The notes under the pieces: model-generated
Database searches by the model: none
The model's input: the letters and a program-made list of their open reading frames with translations, nothing else
Told to the model about the DNA's origin: nothing
In this document: positions 8,374 to 17,173 of the stretch, piece by piece
How the letters are laid out: every line of letters begins with the position of its first letter
How positions within the stretch are numbered: the stretch's first letter is position 1
Assembly: GCA_003280445.1 (NCBI GenBank)
Contig: QCEW01000009.1
Location: 1-40,715, forward strand
Length of the DNA: 40,715 nt
Source: Prochlorococcus sp. AG-363-A03
GTDB lineage: Bacteria > Cyanobacteriota > Cyanobacteriia > PCC-6307 > Cyanobiaceae
Direction of reading: 5' to 3'
Position numbers and translations under genes: made by a program

Positions 8374-9693
8374 TTATTGATTTTTTAATTTATTTAAAAC
8401 AGCAATATAAAAACCATCTCCATTATCTTCCTCTCCAGGCCAGATCTGTTTTTCATATTCCAATAAAAACTCAGACTTTGATTGAAGAAAATTTTTTATC
8501 TGATGAGAATTTTCTTCAGGGTGAATAGTACAAGTGGAATAAACCAACCTCCCTCCATTTTTCAATAAAGGTGATAACGAGTTAAGCAATTGACTTTGAA
8601 CAGCTACAAGCTGCTGAATATTATCTTGATTCATCCTCCATCTTGCATCAGGGTGACGCGCAAGAGTACCCAATCCTGAACATGGAGCATCTATTAATAT
8701 ACGATCAAAAAAACCTTTCCAATCAGGTTTTTTGAGTAATAGCTCATTAGAATCAGCAACCAATATTTGCAAGCATTTAGTCCCAAGCCTCTCTGAGTTA
8801 GCTATTATTTTTTTAGATCTTCTGGATGATCGATCAACAGACCAGAGATTGCCCTCATTATTAATTAATTCAGCAATATGTGTTGATTTTCCGCCTGGTG
8901 CAGAACAAGCATCAAGAATCTTTTCTCCAGGTAGAGGTCCTAATGATGGGGCAATTAACTGTGAAGATCTATCTTGAACACTCCATTTTCCTTCTTCATA
9001 ACCGGGCCAATTCCTAGGTTCACCAACACCAGCTCGAACTTCCAATCCGTAAGGACAGTTTGGTATCACTTGATTATAAATACCACAAGAATCAAAAATT
9101 TCTTTTACTTCTTTTAAATCTGCACGCAATCTATTCACTCTTATATCAATAGGACTAATGCAGTTAAATGCTTTGGCAATCTTCTTAGAATCTTCTAATC
9201 CCTTCCAATTAATCAATTCATCTGCCAACCAAAGAGGAAGAGATTCGTTTTTTGCTAGTTCTAAACTAGGATTATTTGATTTAGGCAACAAGAGACCTCT
9301 CTCTTTGCTTCTAAGAGCAGATCGCAAGATTCCATTAACAACGGGAGCCAGCTTTTTTAAATGATGAGTTTTCGCAAGCTCTACAGTTGTGTTGATTGCA
9401 GCCGCTGGAGGTATTCTCTTCATTTTTAAAACCTGATATAGCCCAAGATGCAATAACCATCTCAATAAAGGAGGTTGTTTTTTCGCGGGTACTTTCCCTA
9501 AATAATCAATCCAACAATCTAAATAATATCGTTGGCGAATTGCACCATAAGAAAGTTCAGTTATCAATCCTTTATCTATCGACTTAAAGGAATAAAGATT
9601 AAAAATCCTTTCCAGAGCAACATCTGCGAATGCACCTCCACCTACGGCTTGGATAACATCCCAAGCAGCTTTTCTGGCATCTAAGCCTTTCAT
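8374..9693 (-). CDS. rsmB: 16S rRNA (cytosine-967-C5)-methyltransferase RsmB
   Basis: Methylates C967 of 16S rRNA with SAM. The N-terminal NusB-like RNA-binding domain (ARKAAWDVIQAV, ALERIF, RQRYYLDCWIDYL, AAAINTTVELAK) is followed by the Rossmann domain. SAM motif DACSAPGGKSTHIAEL, the DAPCSGLGT motif and the catalytic YSTCTIHPEEN are all present. The frame is open to a TTG at 9714, but the ATG at 9693 (MKGLDARKAAWDV) matches the family start better and is used here (439 residues). Confidence 0.94.
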   Translation of the reverse strand: MKGLDARKAAWDVIQAVGGGAFADVALERIFNLYSFKSIDKGLITELSYGAIRQRYYLDCWIDYLGKVPAKKQPPLLRWLLHLGLYQVLKMKRIPPAAAINTTVELAKTHHLKKLAPVVNGILRSALRSKERGLLLPKSNNPSLELAKNESLPLWLADELINWKGLEDSKKIAKAFNCISPIDIRVNRLRADLKEVKEIFDSCGIYNQVIPNCPYGLEVRAGVGEPRNWPGYEEGKWSVQDRSSQLIAPSLGPLPGEKILDACSAPGGKSTHIAELINNEGNLWSVDRSSRRSKKIIANSERLGTKCLQILVADSNELLLKKPDWKGFFDRILIDAPCSGLGTLARHPDARWRMNQDNIQQLVAVQSQLLNSLSPLLKNGGRLVYSTCTIHPEENSHQIKNFLQSKSEFLLEYEKQIWPGEEDNGDGFYIAVLNKLKNQ

Positions 9694-9916
9694 GTATGAC
9701 AGGTTTTCACTCAAAAGCGATCATTTAAACTTCAGTTCACTTTAAAATATTTGTCGGAATAATCATAGCTCAAATAGCACCAAAAGTCTTTTACTGCAGT
9801 GACTTTCAAAGGAATAGTCGGGACTAGGCCAACTCAAAAGGTGTAACATAAGCTACTTTTAACCTCCTCATGGAATAGTTAAATTTGATACAACTTCTTT
9901 AATGTGTGAGGACACT

Positions 9917-10921
9917 ATGAAGCTTTTTTCACGTTTATTAGTAGCTCCAGCAGCTTTGGGCCTAATGGCTCCAGTTGCAGCTAATGCAGACACTGCATTT
10001 GCATCAACAACAACTCTTTCTGGTTCTGCTGTTTTCACAACAGGTTCAGTTGCAGATGGCGGAACATCTGATACAGAAGAAGAGCTATATATGCAGTACG
10101 CATATGGACTTGACATAAATTCTAGCTTCACAGGCGAAGACCTTTTCTCTGCTGGTCTTGTAGCTGGTAATGCTAGTGGCCCACTTGCAAGCATGGATAG
10201 TGCTGAATCAGGTGATCTAAATGTTACTTCTCTTTTCTACAACTTCCCTGTTGGCGATCTTTCAGTAACTGTTGGACCTTTGGTTGATCAGGATGATGTT
10301 GTTGCTGCAACAACTTCTGCTTATTCAGACGCTTTCAGACTAGGCAGCATGCCTTATTCTTTGGCTGGTAACGAAACTGGTCCTGGAGTTGGTGTTGCTT
10401 ACTCTAATGACAACGGCGTAGTTGCTTCTGTAAGTTTCGTTTCTGTTGGTGGTGCTTCTTCTACAGTAGGAATCGGCGCTGATGATGGTGATGATGTTTC
10501 AACTTTCACTCTTGGTTATAACGGCGACGGCTTTGGTGGTGGTCTTGTAATTGCTTCTAACGACGGTGAAGGCGGAACAACTGGATACGACACATTCGGT
10601 GGTGGTATCTACTACAGCCCAGAGTCAATTGATGCAACATTCAGCGTTGCTTATGACACAACAGATCCAGAAACAGGTGCTGATGCAACTGACTTGTTCG
10701 TTGGTGTTGATTACGAAGTTGGTCCAGGAACATTAAGTGCTGCTTACAACTCAACTGATGTTGATGGTAGTGATTCTTTAGATTCAACAGGATTTGAAGT
10801 TTCTTACACTTATTCATTGAACGACAACGTTACACTTACTCCTGGTTTCTTCACTGTTGAAGATACAAGTACTGGTGATGACGACACAGGTGTTGTTCTT
10901 GAAACTGCATTTAGCTTCTAA
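9917..10921 (+). CDS. SomA-like outer-membrane porin lacking the SLH domain
   Basis: A GAGGA ribosome site 6 bases before the ATG at 9917 fixes the start over the ATG at 9902. The 334-residue protein begins with a signal peptide (KLFSRLLVAPAALGLMAP then ANA) like that of picocyanobacterial Som porins. Those porins then have a roughly 100-residue SLH domain and a coiled coil. Here the barrel starts at once (TTLSGSAVFTTGS). The rest is Gly-, Ser-, Asp-rich alternating beta structure with the segments DLNVTSLFYNFPVGDLSVTVGP and DAFRLGSMPYS, ending in FSF as outer-membrane barrels do. It is very acidic. Codon use is biased to GGT, GTT and GCT, suggesting high expression. A strong terminator follows. 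Confidence 0.85.
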   Translation: MKLFSRLLVAPAALGLMAPVAANADTAFASTTTLSGSAVFTTGSVADGGTSDTEEELYMQYAYGLDINSSFTGEDLFSAGLVAGNASGPLASMDSAESGDLNVTSLFYNFPVGDLSVTVGPLVDQDDVVAATTSAYSDAFRLGSMPYSLAGNETGPGVGVAYSNDNGVVASVSFVSVGGASSTVGIGADDGDDVSTFTLGYNGDGFGGGLVIASNDGEGGTTGYDTFGGGIYYSPESIDATFSVAYDTTDPETGADATDLFVGVDYEVGPGTLSAAYNSTDVDGSDSLDSTGFEVSYTYSLNDNVTLTPGFFTVEDTSTGDDDTGVVLETAFSF

Positions 10922-10954
10922 ATTTAATAGAAACCTAAATTCTTTTATTTCAAT

Positions 10955-10990
10955 AAAAAGCCTCTGCCCAATGGTCAGGGGCTTTTTATT
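10955..10990 (+). terminator. Rho-independent terminator after the porin gene
   Basis: The arms AAAAAGCCTCTG (10955-10966) and CAGGGGCTTTTT (10976-10987) pair over 12 positions with one G-T wobble and a 9-base loop. They run into a T-rich tail at 10983-10990. The structure lies 33 bases after the porin stop. Confidence 0.9.
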
Positions 10991-11098
10991 TGGAAATTGA
11001 TCAAATTTTTTTTTCAAATAACTAATAGGTATTTTTTATATCAAATAAAAACCACTATCCTGATCAAAGAGTAACAACTGTTCCATAACATATTAGAG

Positions 11099-11788
11099 AT
11101 GCCTCTACTACCTAGACGTTTTGAACGTCTAAAATCAGTATTAAATAGGAGGATTTCAGATCTCACAGTCTTAATTGAGAATGTTGAAAAGCCTCATAAT
11201 CTCTCAGCGATAATACGAAGTTGTGATGCTGTTGGTGTTCTTGAAGCTTATGCAGTCTTCAATAAGGAGAAGTTTTTAACATTTAATAGCACTGCTCAAG
11301 GAAGTCAAAAATGGGTCAAAATAAACCAATATAAAAAGACCACTGAGGCGATAAAAGTTCTTAAAGAAAAAGGGTTTAAATTGTACGGAACGAACTTGAA
11401 TCCCAGATCAATTGATTACAGAAAATGTGACTTCAAGGGACCAACAGCATTTGTACTAGGTGCCGAGAAATGGGGTATCAGTGAAGAAGCTTCGAGTTTA
11501 ATGGATGAGCATATTCATATTCCAATGAGAGGGATGGTTGAATCTTTAAATGTATCAGTTGCGGCATCGGCATTATTGTTTGAAGCGATAAGACAACGAC
11601 AAGTAGCCAATATGGTTCCTGAATCTGGGGAAGGCATGAGCCAAGAAACATACAAAGAAAAGCTTTTCGAGTGGGCTTACCCCGAGGTTGCTCAATGGAG
11701 TAAAAGTGAAGGCAGAAAATATCCAGAACTTAATGATAAAGGTGAAATCATAGATAATCTCCCAAGAACAGAAAAAATGAGATATTAA
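11099..11788 (+). CDS. trmH: tRNA (guanosine-18-2'-O)-methyltransferase TrmH
   Basis: SPOUT-class methyltransferase, probably forming Gm18 in tRNA. The three knot motifs are present: motif 1 NLSAIIRSCDAVGV, motif 2 FVLGAEKWGIS and motif 3 IPMRGMVESLNVSVAASALLFE. The 229-residue length and the basic N terminus PRRFERLKSVLNRR match TrmH rather than RlmB. The start is ATG at 11099, with its own upstream region after the porin terminator. It converges on the permease gene with 21 bases between. Confidence 0.93.
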   Translation: MPLLPRRFERLKSVLNRRISDLTVLIENVEKPHNLSAIIRSCDAVGVLEAYAVFNKEKFLTFNSTAQGSQKWVKINQYKKTTEAIKVLKEKGFKLYGTNLNPRSIDYRKCDFKGPTAFVLGAEKWGISEEASSLMDEHIHIPMRGMVESLNVSVAASALLFEAIRQRQVANMVPESGEGMSQETYKEKLFEWAYPEVAQWSKSEGRKYPELNDKGEIIDNLPRTEKMRY

Positions 11789-11809
11789 ATTCCAAACCAG
11801 AAGTAAGTT

Positions 11810-12667
11810 TTAATCCTTAAGACTAGTTTCACTTAAAATTTTCTCCAAGCCTTCTCCAATAAAAGACAGACCCAGCACTAACACGAACATAGCCATGCCA
11901 GGATAGATCGCTGTCCACCAGATACCAGTAGGTAATGCAACTAATGCCATATTTAAATCACTTCCCCATTCTGGAATATTCTCAGGAAGACCTAATCCAA
12001 GAAATCCCAATCCCCCAAGAACTAATACAGCGTCTGCAGCATTAAGTGTTAAAACTACAGGGACAGAAGTAAGAACATTTTTAAGAAGGTACTTTCTTAT
12101 TACCCACAAAGGGGATGCTCCCATTGATATTGCTGCCTCAATATAAAGTTCTGATTTAACCTGTGAAGTCTGGTTCCTAACAAGTCGAAAATATTGAGGA
12201 ATATAAACGACGCACAATGCTATTGATGCATTCAATATGCCTCTACCCAATAAAAATGCCATCACAACAGAAAGGAGAAGGACAGGAATTGTATAAAGAG
12301 TATCCATGAAAAGCACCAAAACCCTATCTAAAAGCCCACCGATATAGCCACTTAAAAGTCCCAAAGGAATTCCCACGAGAACGGCAAGAGATACGGCAAT
12401 AAAAACAACTTGTAACGCAACTCCACTCGCAGCCAAAGTTCTAATACAAACATCTCTTCCTAGTCGGTCAGTTCCACACCAGTGATCTATAGATGGAGCC
12501 GAAAAAATCGGGTTGCCTAACCCAAATTCACCATTAGGTACAATCTTTAAAGTTATTAATAGTGGTATAAAAATAGAGATGCCTATATATATGGATAAAA
12601 TTATCAGCCCAGCGAAAAACAACCGTGTCGACAAATTCTTTCGTCTTAAAAAACCTCTCAAATTCAA
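11810..12667 (-). CDS. ABC transporter permease, DppC/OppC/NikC family
   Basis: Inner-membrane permease of a peptide/nickel-type importer, 285 residues. It has one N-terminal helix (SIYIGISIFIPLLITLKIVP), then HWCGTDRLGRDVCIRTLAAS, the usual DppC signature, and five further helices. The EAA-like cytoplasmic loop reads YIEAAISMGASPLWVIRKYLLKN. The start is a TTG at 12667. No DppB permease, binding protein or ATPases are adjacent, so the partners must be elsewhere and the substrate cannot be named. Confidence 0.9.
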   Translation of the reverse strand: MNLRGFLRRKNLSTRLFFAGLIILSIYIGISIFIPLLITLKIVPNGEFGLGNPIFSAPSIDHWCGTDRLGRDVCIRTLAASGVALQVVFIAVSLAVLVGIPLGLLSGYIGGLLDRVLVLFMDTLYTIPVLLLSVVMAFLLGRGILNASIALCVVYIPQYFRLVRNQTSQVKSELYIEAAISMGASPLWVIRKYLLKNVLTSVPVVLTLNAADAVLVLGGLGFLGLGLPENIPEWGSDLNMALVALPTGIWWTAIYPGMAMFVLVLGLSFIGEGLEKILSETSLKD

Positions 12668-12758
12668 TGATCAAATAATAAGACCTAATTAAATTTAGCT
12701 GTAAAAGGTAGAAATTAAAAAAAAAATTGCTTAAATAAATGAATACATACATTTTAAG

Positions 12759-12926
12759 ATGCATTTTAAAAATGATGGTCTCACCGTAGGGGAGCTCTCA
12801 ATAACCATTGCAGTATTAATAATTATAGGTTTTATATGGACGAACCTAACAAAAGATAAAGGGAATCAGGAAGTCTCAATGTTTATAAATAATTCAAGTG
12901 AAATAAGCTATATAAGACATACATAG
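12759..12926 (+). CDS. 55-residue prepilin-like membrane protein
   Basis: Reading from ATG 12759 gives a 55-residue ORF. After a short charged leader (MHFKND) comes G-LTVGE followed by a hydrophobic helix (LSITIAVLIIIGFIW). This is the type IV prepilin pattern: Gly at -1, a hydrophobic residue at +1, Glu at +5, then a membrane/assembly helix. The remaining 25 residues are polar. It would be a very short pilin or minor pseudopilin. It lies between the divergent permease gene and convergent lepA, and its stop codon sits inside a hairpin shared with lepA. The reading is by motif only; conservation is untested. Confidence 0.6.
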   Translation: MHFKNDGLTVGELSITIAVLIIIGFIWTNLTKDKGNQEVSMFINNSSEISYIRHT

Positions 12927-12943
12927 ATCTTAGAAAGATCTAT
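12923..12943. repeat. Hairpin spanning the converging 3' ends of the prepilin-like ORF and lepA
   Basis: ATAGATCTT (12923-12931) and AAGATCTAT (12935-12943) are perfect reverse complements with a 3-base loop. The left arm contains the TAG stop of the prepilin-like ORF and the right arm ends in the last base of lepA. Position suggests a shared, weak bidirectional terminator or mRNA 3'-end stabiliser. There is no strong T-run. Confidence 0.55.
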
Positions 12944-14754
12944 TAATCATTATTTAATTTCAAAACAGCCATAAAAGCCTCTTGGGGAACATCTACTTTC
13001 CCCATAGACTTCATTCGTTTTTTCCCTTTTGCCTGTTTCTTCAACAATTTCTTTTTTCTGGATATATCGCCTCCGTAGCATTTGGACAAAACATCTTTTC
13101 GTAAAGCACTAATACCTTCACTTGCAATAATTCGACTCCCAATTGAAGCCTGTAAAGGAATCTTAAATTGCTGTTTTGGAATAAGTTCTTTTAATTTCTC
13201 AACAAGTCCTTTCCCTACACCATAAGCGTTATCTTTATGAACAATCGTTGTTAAAGGGTCTGCTCGTTCTGAATTAATTAAAACGTCTAATCTGACTAAA
13301 TCATTTTCCCTATAACCAATTAAGTGATATTCCATAGAGGCATATCCCTTAGTTCTACTTTTCATCTGATCAAAGAAGTCTGTCACAACTTCTGCAAGAG
13401 GTATTTCATAAATAAGCGTAACTCGATCAGTCGTTATGTACTTCATATCGATAAAGTCTCCTCTTCTATCCTGACAAAGACCCATCAAAGTTCCGTTGTA
13501 ATCATTGGGAGCATAAATTTCCATTCGGACGTAGGGTTCTTCTATGGTTTCACGTTTTTGAGGGTCTGGAAGTGTAGCTGGATTATCGATCATTTTAACT
13601 TCTCCATCAATCATTTTCACTTTATAAATAACTGATGGTGCAGTAACGATTAAATCTAAATCATATTCACGTTCTAAACGCTCTTGCACAATTTCCATAT
13701 GCAATAAACCTAAAAATCCACAACGGAAGCCAAATCCCATTGCACTACTTGTTTCAGGCTCATATTTCAATGCAGCATCGGATAGTTGCAATTTATCTAG
13801 AGCATCTCTTAGATCTGGATATTGATCTGCATCCGTGGGAAACAATCCACAAAAAACCATTGGTTTAGCTTCGGCATAACCTGGCAAAGCATCTTCAGCA
13901 GGTCTGTCCACCAACGTAATCGTATCCCCTACTCTCGCATCAGCAACTGCTTTGATAGATGCAGCTAAATATCCAACTTCACCGGCATGAAGAGAATTTA
14001 CTTTTACTTGATCAGGTGCCATAACACCTATTTCATCTAACTCATAACTTTTTTTACTAGACATAAGCAAAACCTTGTCTTTCTTACTTATGCCACCACT
14101 CATGATTCTGAAATAAACAATCACGCCTCTGTAAGGGTCGTAATAGGAATCAAAAATAAGTGCTTTTGTAGCTTGATCAGTATTATCTTTCGGAGAAGGT
14201 ATTCTATCTACTACTGCTTGCAGTATTTCTGGAATACCAACCCCTGTTTTAGCAGAACAGGAAATTGCCTTAGATGTATCTAAACCAATAATTGATTCAA
14301 TTTCATTTTTGATTCTCTCAGGATCAGCTCCGGGTAAATCAACTTTATTGAGAACAGGAATAATTTCTAAATCATTTTCCAAGGCAAGGTAAACATTGGC
14401 CAAAGTTTGAGCTTCTACTCCTTGACTAGCATCAACAACCAGCAAGGCGCCCTCACAAGCCTGTAATGATCGACTCACCTCATAAGAGAAGTCAACATGG
14501 CCAGGAGTATCAATCAAATTCAGGACATATTCCTCTCCATCATCCGCTTTATAATTCATCCGCGCAGCCTGTAATTTTATAGTTATTCCTCTCTCTCTCT
14601 CAAGGTCCATATTATCCAAGAATTGTTCTTGCATGTCTCTAGAGGAGACAGTGCCAGTATCCTGAAGAAGCCTATCTGCCAAGGTTGATTTACCATGGTC
14701 AATATGAGCAATTATGCAGAAGTTCCTCAGACGAGAAATGGGCACATTAGTCAT
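12943..14754 (-). CDS. lepA: Elongation factor 4 (LepA)
   Basis: Ribosome-associated translational GTPase. The 603 residues begin [24 protein letters not shown] (P-loop at 16-24). Switch region [14 protein letters not shown], then DTPGHVDF, the NKVDLPGA and SAKTG guanine motifs, and the EF-G-like C-terminal domains are in order. The LepA-specific end, [19 protein letters not shown], is intact. The ATG at 14754 gives the standard length. It converges on the prepilin-like ORF and follows mqo on the same strand by 84 bases. Confidence 0.98.
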   Translation of the reverse strand: MTNVPISRLRNFCIIAHIDHGKSTLADRLLQDTGTVSSRDMQEQFLDNMDLERERGITIKLQAARMNYKADDGEEYVLNLIDTPGHVDFSYEVSRSLQACEGALLVVDASQGVEAQTLANVYLALENDLEIIPVLNKVDLPGADPERIKNEIESIIGLDTSKAISCSAKTGVGIPEILQAVVDRIPSPKDNTDQATKALIFDSYYDPYRGVIVYFRIMSGGISKKDKVLLMSSKKSYELDEIGVMAPDQVKVNSLHAGEVGYLAASIKAVADARVGDTITLVDRPAEDALPGYAEAKPMVFCGLFPTDADQYPDLRDALDKLQLSDAALKYEPETSSAMGFGFRCGFLGLLHMEIVQERLEREYDLDLIVTAPSVIYKVKMIDGEVKMIDNPATLPDPQKRETIEEPYVRMEIYAPNDYNGTLMGLCQDRRGDFIDMKYITTDRVTLIYEIPLAEVVTDFFDQMKSRTKGYASMEYHLIGYRENDLVRLDVLINSERADPLTTIVHKDNAYGVGKGLVEKLKELIPKQQFKIPLQASIGSRIIASEGISALRKDVLSKCYGGDISRKKKLLKKQAKGKKRMKSMGKVDVPQEAFMAVLKLNND

Positions 14755-14838
14755 ACGAAAGCAATTAAAGGAGCAAGATCTTCATTTATCAATTCAACTC
14801 TGAATAAAAATTAAATATAGCTCACCAGTACTAAAGTT

Positions 14839-16365
14839 TTAAATTAATTTAAGTAAGAAATCGTTTCTTTTTCGAATTGCCAAAAGAGCTTCTTGATCTG
14901 AATTAATATCTGTACCAATACTGGGGAAAAGCTCTAACATTTTATTTTTCCATTTACTTGATTTCATTTTTTCCTGCCAGCAGCGGTTTAGAACTTCAAT
15001 CATGATTGTTACTGCTGTGCTTGCGCCCGGAGAAGCACCAAGCAAAGCAGCTAAAGATCCATCTGATGAAGTAACCACTTCTGTCCCCATTTTTAAAACA
15101 CCACCTTTAGAGGTTTGTTTAATTATTTGAACACGTTGTCCTGCAGTTGAAAGCTTCCAATCATTAGGTGAAACCTGTGGAAGAAATCTTTTTAAAGTAT
15201 CTATTCGATCCTCATTTGTTTGTATTAATTGATTTAACAAGTATTTTCCTAGGTCTATATTGTCTAATCCTGCTTGCAACATTGAGAAAAGATTAGTTGT
15301 TTTGATTGATCTAAACAAATCCAACTTTGATCCGTATTTTAAAAAATTTGAACTAAATCCTGCAAAAGGACCAAACAAAAGAGATTTTTTTTTATCTATC
15401 CATCTTGTATCTAAGTGCGGGACTGACATTGGCGGGGCTCCAACTGCTGCCTTTCCATAAACCTTTGCATTATGTGTTTTTGTTGATTTCTCCTCATCAC
15501 AAATCAACCACTTGCCGCTAACAGGGAATCCTGCATATAACAAGCCTTCTGGAATTCTCGATTTTTGCAAAAGGGATAAAGCTCCTCCACCTGCACCCAG
15601 GAAAACAAACTTTGATCTAACAATTCTATTTTTCTTGGCTCCTTCTAAAGATAAATACCAATCTCCTTCACTATCTTGTTGAAGATTTTCAACATTAGTA
15701 GAGTAGTTAATATCAATAGATTTTGCTCCTTCAATTTGATTGATATATGAGCGAGTTAAATTGCCAAAATCAATATCAGTACCTCTTTTAATTCTTGTCG
15801 CGGCAATCTTCTCACTCTCTTTCCTACCATCCATAATCAATGGAATCCAATCTTGTAATTCACCATGGTCCATAGTGAATTCCATTTTGGCAAAAGCGGC
15901 ATGAGAACTAAGTTTAGAAAACCTTTTTTTAAGCAAAGAAATATCCTCATCTCCAAAGACAAGGCTGATATGTGGCAACTTCTTTAAAAAAGTTTTTGGT
16001 ACCAATTTCCCTTTTTCTGCCAAAGATGCCCAAAATTCTAAGCTTTGCTCAAAGGATTTATTTATTTCAAAAGCTTTGGTAGTACTAAGATGGCCATCCT
16101 CTTGGATTGGAGTGTAATTAAGCTCACAGTTAGCAGCATGTCCTGTTCCAGCATTATTCTTAGCGCAGCTACTTTCCAAGCCAGCAGAAGATAGTTTTTC
16201 AACAACCAACAACCGTAAATCCGGCTCAAGCTCATGCAGAAGTACTGCAAGAGTTGAGCTCATGATTCCTGCACCTACTAATATTGCGTCATAAGTATTT
16301 TCTGAATCTGGAGTGCTGGTATTAAACAAAATCTTTATCAAGATTACATACAGACTATCCTGCAA
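14839..16365 (-). CDS. mqo: Malate:quinone oxidoreductase
   Basis: FAD-dependent peripheral membrane enzyme that oxidises malate to oxaloacetate and reduces quinone. The FAD motif AILVGAGIMSSTLAVLLHELEP starts about residue 27. GLESSCAKNNAGTGHAANCELNYTP and the C-terminal GASPGASTAVTIMIEVLNRC are typical of Mqo. The 508-residue frame opens with a TTG at 16365. The first 12-20 residues (hydrophobic, not family-like) may be untranslated, and a TTG at 16329 is an alternative start. It is divergent from nfu, with only 38 bases between the starts. Confidence 0.95.
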   Translation of the reverse strand: MQDSLYVILIKILFNTSTPDSENTYDAILVGAGIMSSTLAVLLHELEPDLRLLVVEKLSSAGLESSCAKNNAGTGHAANCELNYTPIQEDGHLSTTKAFEINKSFEQSLEFWASLAEKGKLVPKTFLKKLPHISLVFGDEDISLLKKRFSKLSSHAAFAKMEFTMDHGELQDWIPLIMDGRKESEKIAATRIKRGTDIDFGNLTRSYINQIEGAKSIDINYSTNVENLQQDSEGDWYLSLEGAKKNRIVRSKFVFLGAGGGALSLLQKSRIPEGLLYAGFPVSGKWLICDEEKSTKTHNAKVYGKAAVGAPPMSVPHLDTRWIDKKKSLLFGPFAGFSSNFLKYGSKLDLFRSIKTTNLFSMLQAGLDNIDLGKYLLNQLIQTNEDRIDTLKRFLPQVSPNDWKLSTAGQRVQIIKQTSKGGVLKMGTEVVTSSDGSLAALLGASPGASTAVTIMIEVLNRCWQEKMKSSKWKNKMLELFPSIGTDINSDQEALLAIRKRNDFLLKLI

Positions 16366-16403
16366 TTAACTAAGCTAAGCAAAATTAAATTAAGTAAATC
16401 GAA

Positions 16404-16649
16404 ATGAGCGACGAAACTCTTGCACTGACGACAGAAAACGTTGAAAAGGTTCTTGATGAATTAAGACCTTTTCTGATGGCTGATGGAGGGAATGTAGAGA
16501 TAGCTGAAATAGATGGACCAATCGTCAAAGTTAGACTTCAGGGGGCTTGTGGAAGTTGCCCTAGTAGCACAATGACTTTAAAAATGGGTATTGAAAGAAA
16601 ACTAAGGGAAATGATTCCTGAGGTTAGCGAGGTAATACAAGTTTTATAA
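16404..16649 (+). CDS. nfu: NifU C-terminal-domain Fe-S scaffold (Nfu)
   Basis: Small scaffold that assembles and delivers [4Fe-4S] clusters. In cyanobacteria and plastids Nfu supplies photosystem I. The 81 residues hold one Nfu domain: [20 protein letters not shown] and the cluster-binding CGSC within [18 protein letters not shown]. Start is ATG at 16404. It stands alone on the plus strand and converges on the small membrane protein gene with 27 bases between. Confidence 0.96.
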   Translation: MSDETLALTTENVEKVLDELRPFLMADGGNVEIAEIDGPIVKVRLQGACGSCPSSTMTLKMGIERKLREMIPEVSEVIQVL

Positions 16650-16676
16650 ATTAACTTTCTAATTAACCTTTATTGT

Positions 16677-16937
16677 TTAATTTAGAGAACTTAATTCTCT
16701 TTTAATTGCAGACTTATAATCAAGACAATCTAAAGGCAGACCATTATAGATGAGATAACCGATTGGAGCCATTAGTCCAACTGTAAAAATAAGATTAGAC
16801 ACTTCTAAACCTAAGTTTCTTAGCAAAAAAGTTATTCCATATATCCCTAAAAGATAAACATGCAGAATAAAAAATTCTTTACTATTTTGAACAGGCCATC
16901 TAAAGATAGAACCTAAAAAAAACAAAACACCTTTCAT
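16677..16937 (-). CDS. Small membrane protein of unknown function (86 aa)
   Basis: Unrecognised. Two or three hydrophobic segments are visible: KGVLFFLGSIF near the N terminus, FFILHVYLLGIYGITFLL, and LIFTVGLMAPIGYLIYNG. The C terminus is polar (DCLDYKSAIKRELSSLN). An ATG at 16937 is preceded in frame by a GTG at 16940, and the ATG is preferred. It is the first of several small membrane proteins in this stretch. No cofactor or metal motif is visible. Confidence 0.65.
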   Translation of the reverse strand: MKGVLFFLGSIFRWPVQNSKEFFILHVYLLGIYGITFLLRNLGLEVSNLIFTVGLMAPIGYLIYNGLPLDCLDYKSAIKRELSSLN

Positions 16938-17026
16938 CACTCTTCTTTATAGTTAATTAATCATACATAATCATTAATAATTTTCACTGATAAATATGTA
17001 TCTAAAGATGAAAAATGATGTATCAA

Positions 17027-17161
17027 TTAATTTTTGAACTTTGATTTATTTAGAGAATATTCTTTTTTAAGTTTTCTCATTCTTCTTGCCCATATAAGTG
17101 TCGCGATAACAACCCACAAAAAGAAGCCCCCCAAAGCAAAAAGGCTAGCTGTGTAATTCAT
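17027..17161 (-). CDS. 44-residue single-helix membrane protein
   Basis: ATG 17161 opens a 44-residue ORF: a short N terminus (MNYTAS), one strong transmembrane helix (LFALGGFFLWVVIATLIW) and a basic tail (ARRMRKLKKEYS). The positive-inside pattern places the tail in the cytoplasm or stroma side. It starts 12 bases after the stop of the histidine-rich transporter gene, on the same strand, so the two are probably cotranscribed. The size and layout resemble small photosynthetic or NDH subunits, but no family was recognised. Confidence 0.6.
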   Translation of the reverse strand: MNYTASLFALGGFFLWVVIATLIWARRMRKLKKEYSLNKSKFKN

Positions 17162-17173
17162 GAAGCAATACTT

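Noticed and set aside
9715..9916. Specific promoter elements for the porin gene
   Set aside because: Several AT-rich hexamers fit a -10 box loosely, but none with a convincing -35; no single call could be supported.
12534..12764. 76-codon minus-strand ORF upstream of the permease
   Set aside because: It overlaps the permease start, is Phe/Tyr/Asn-rich as AT-rich DNA translates, and shows no family.
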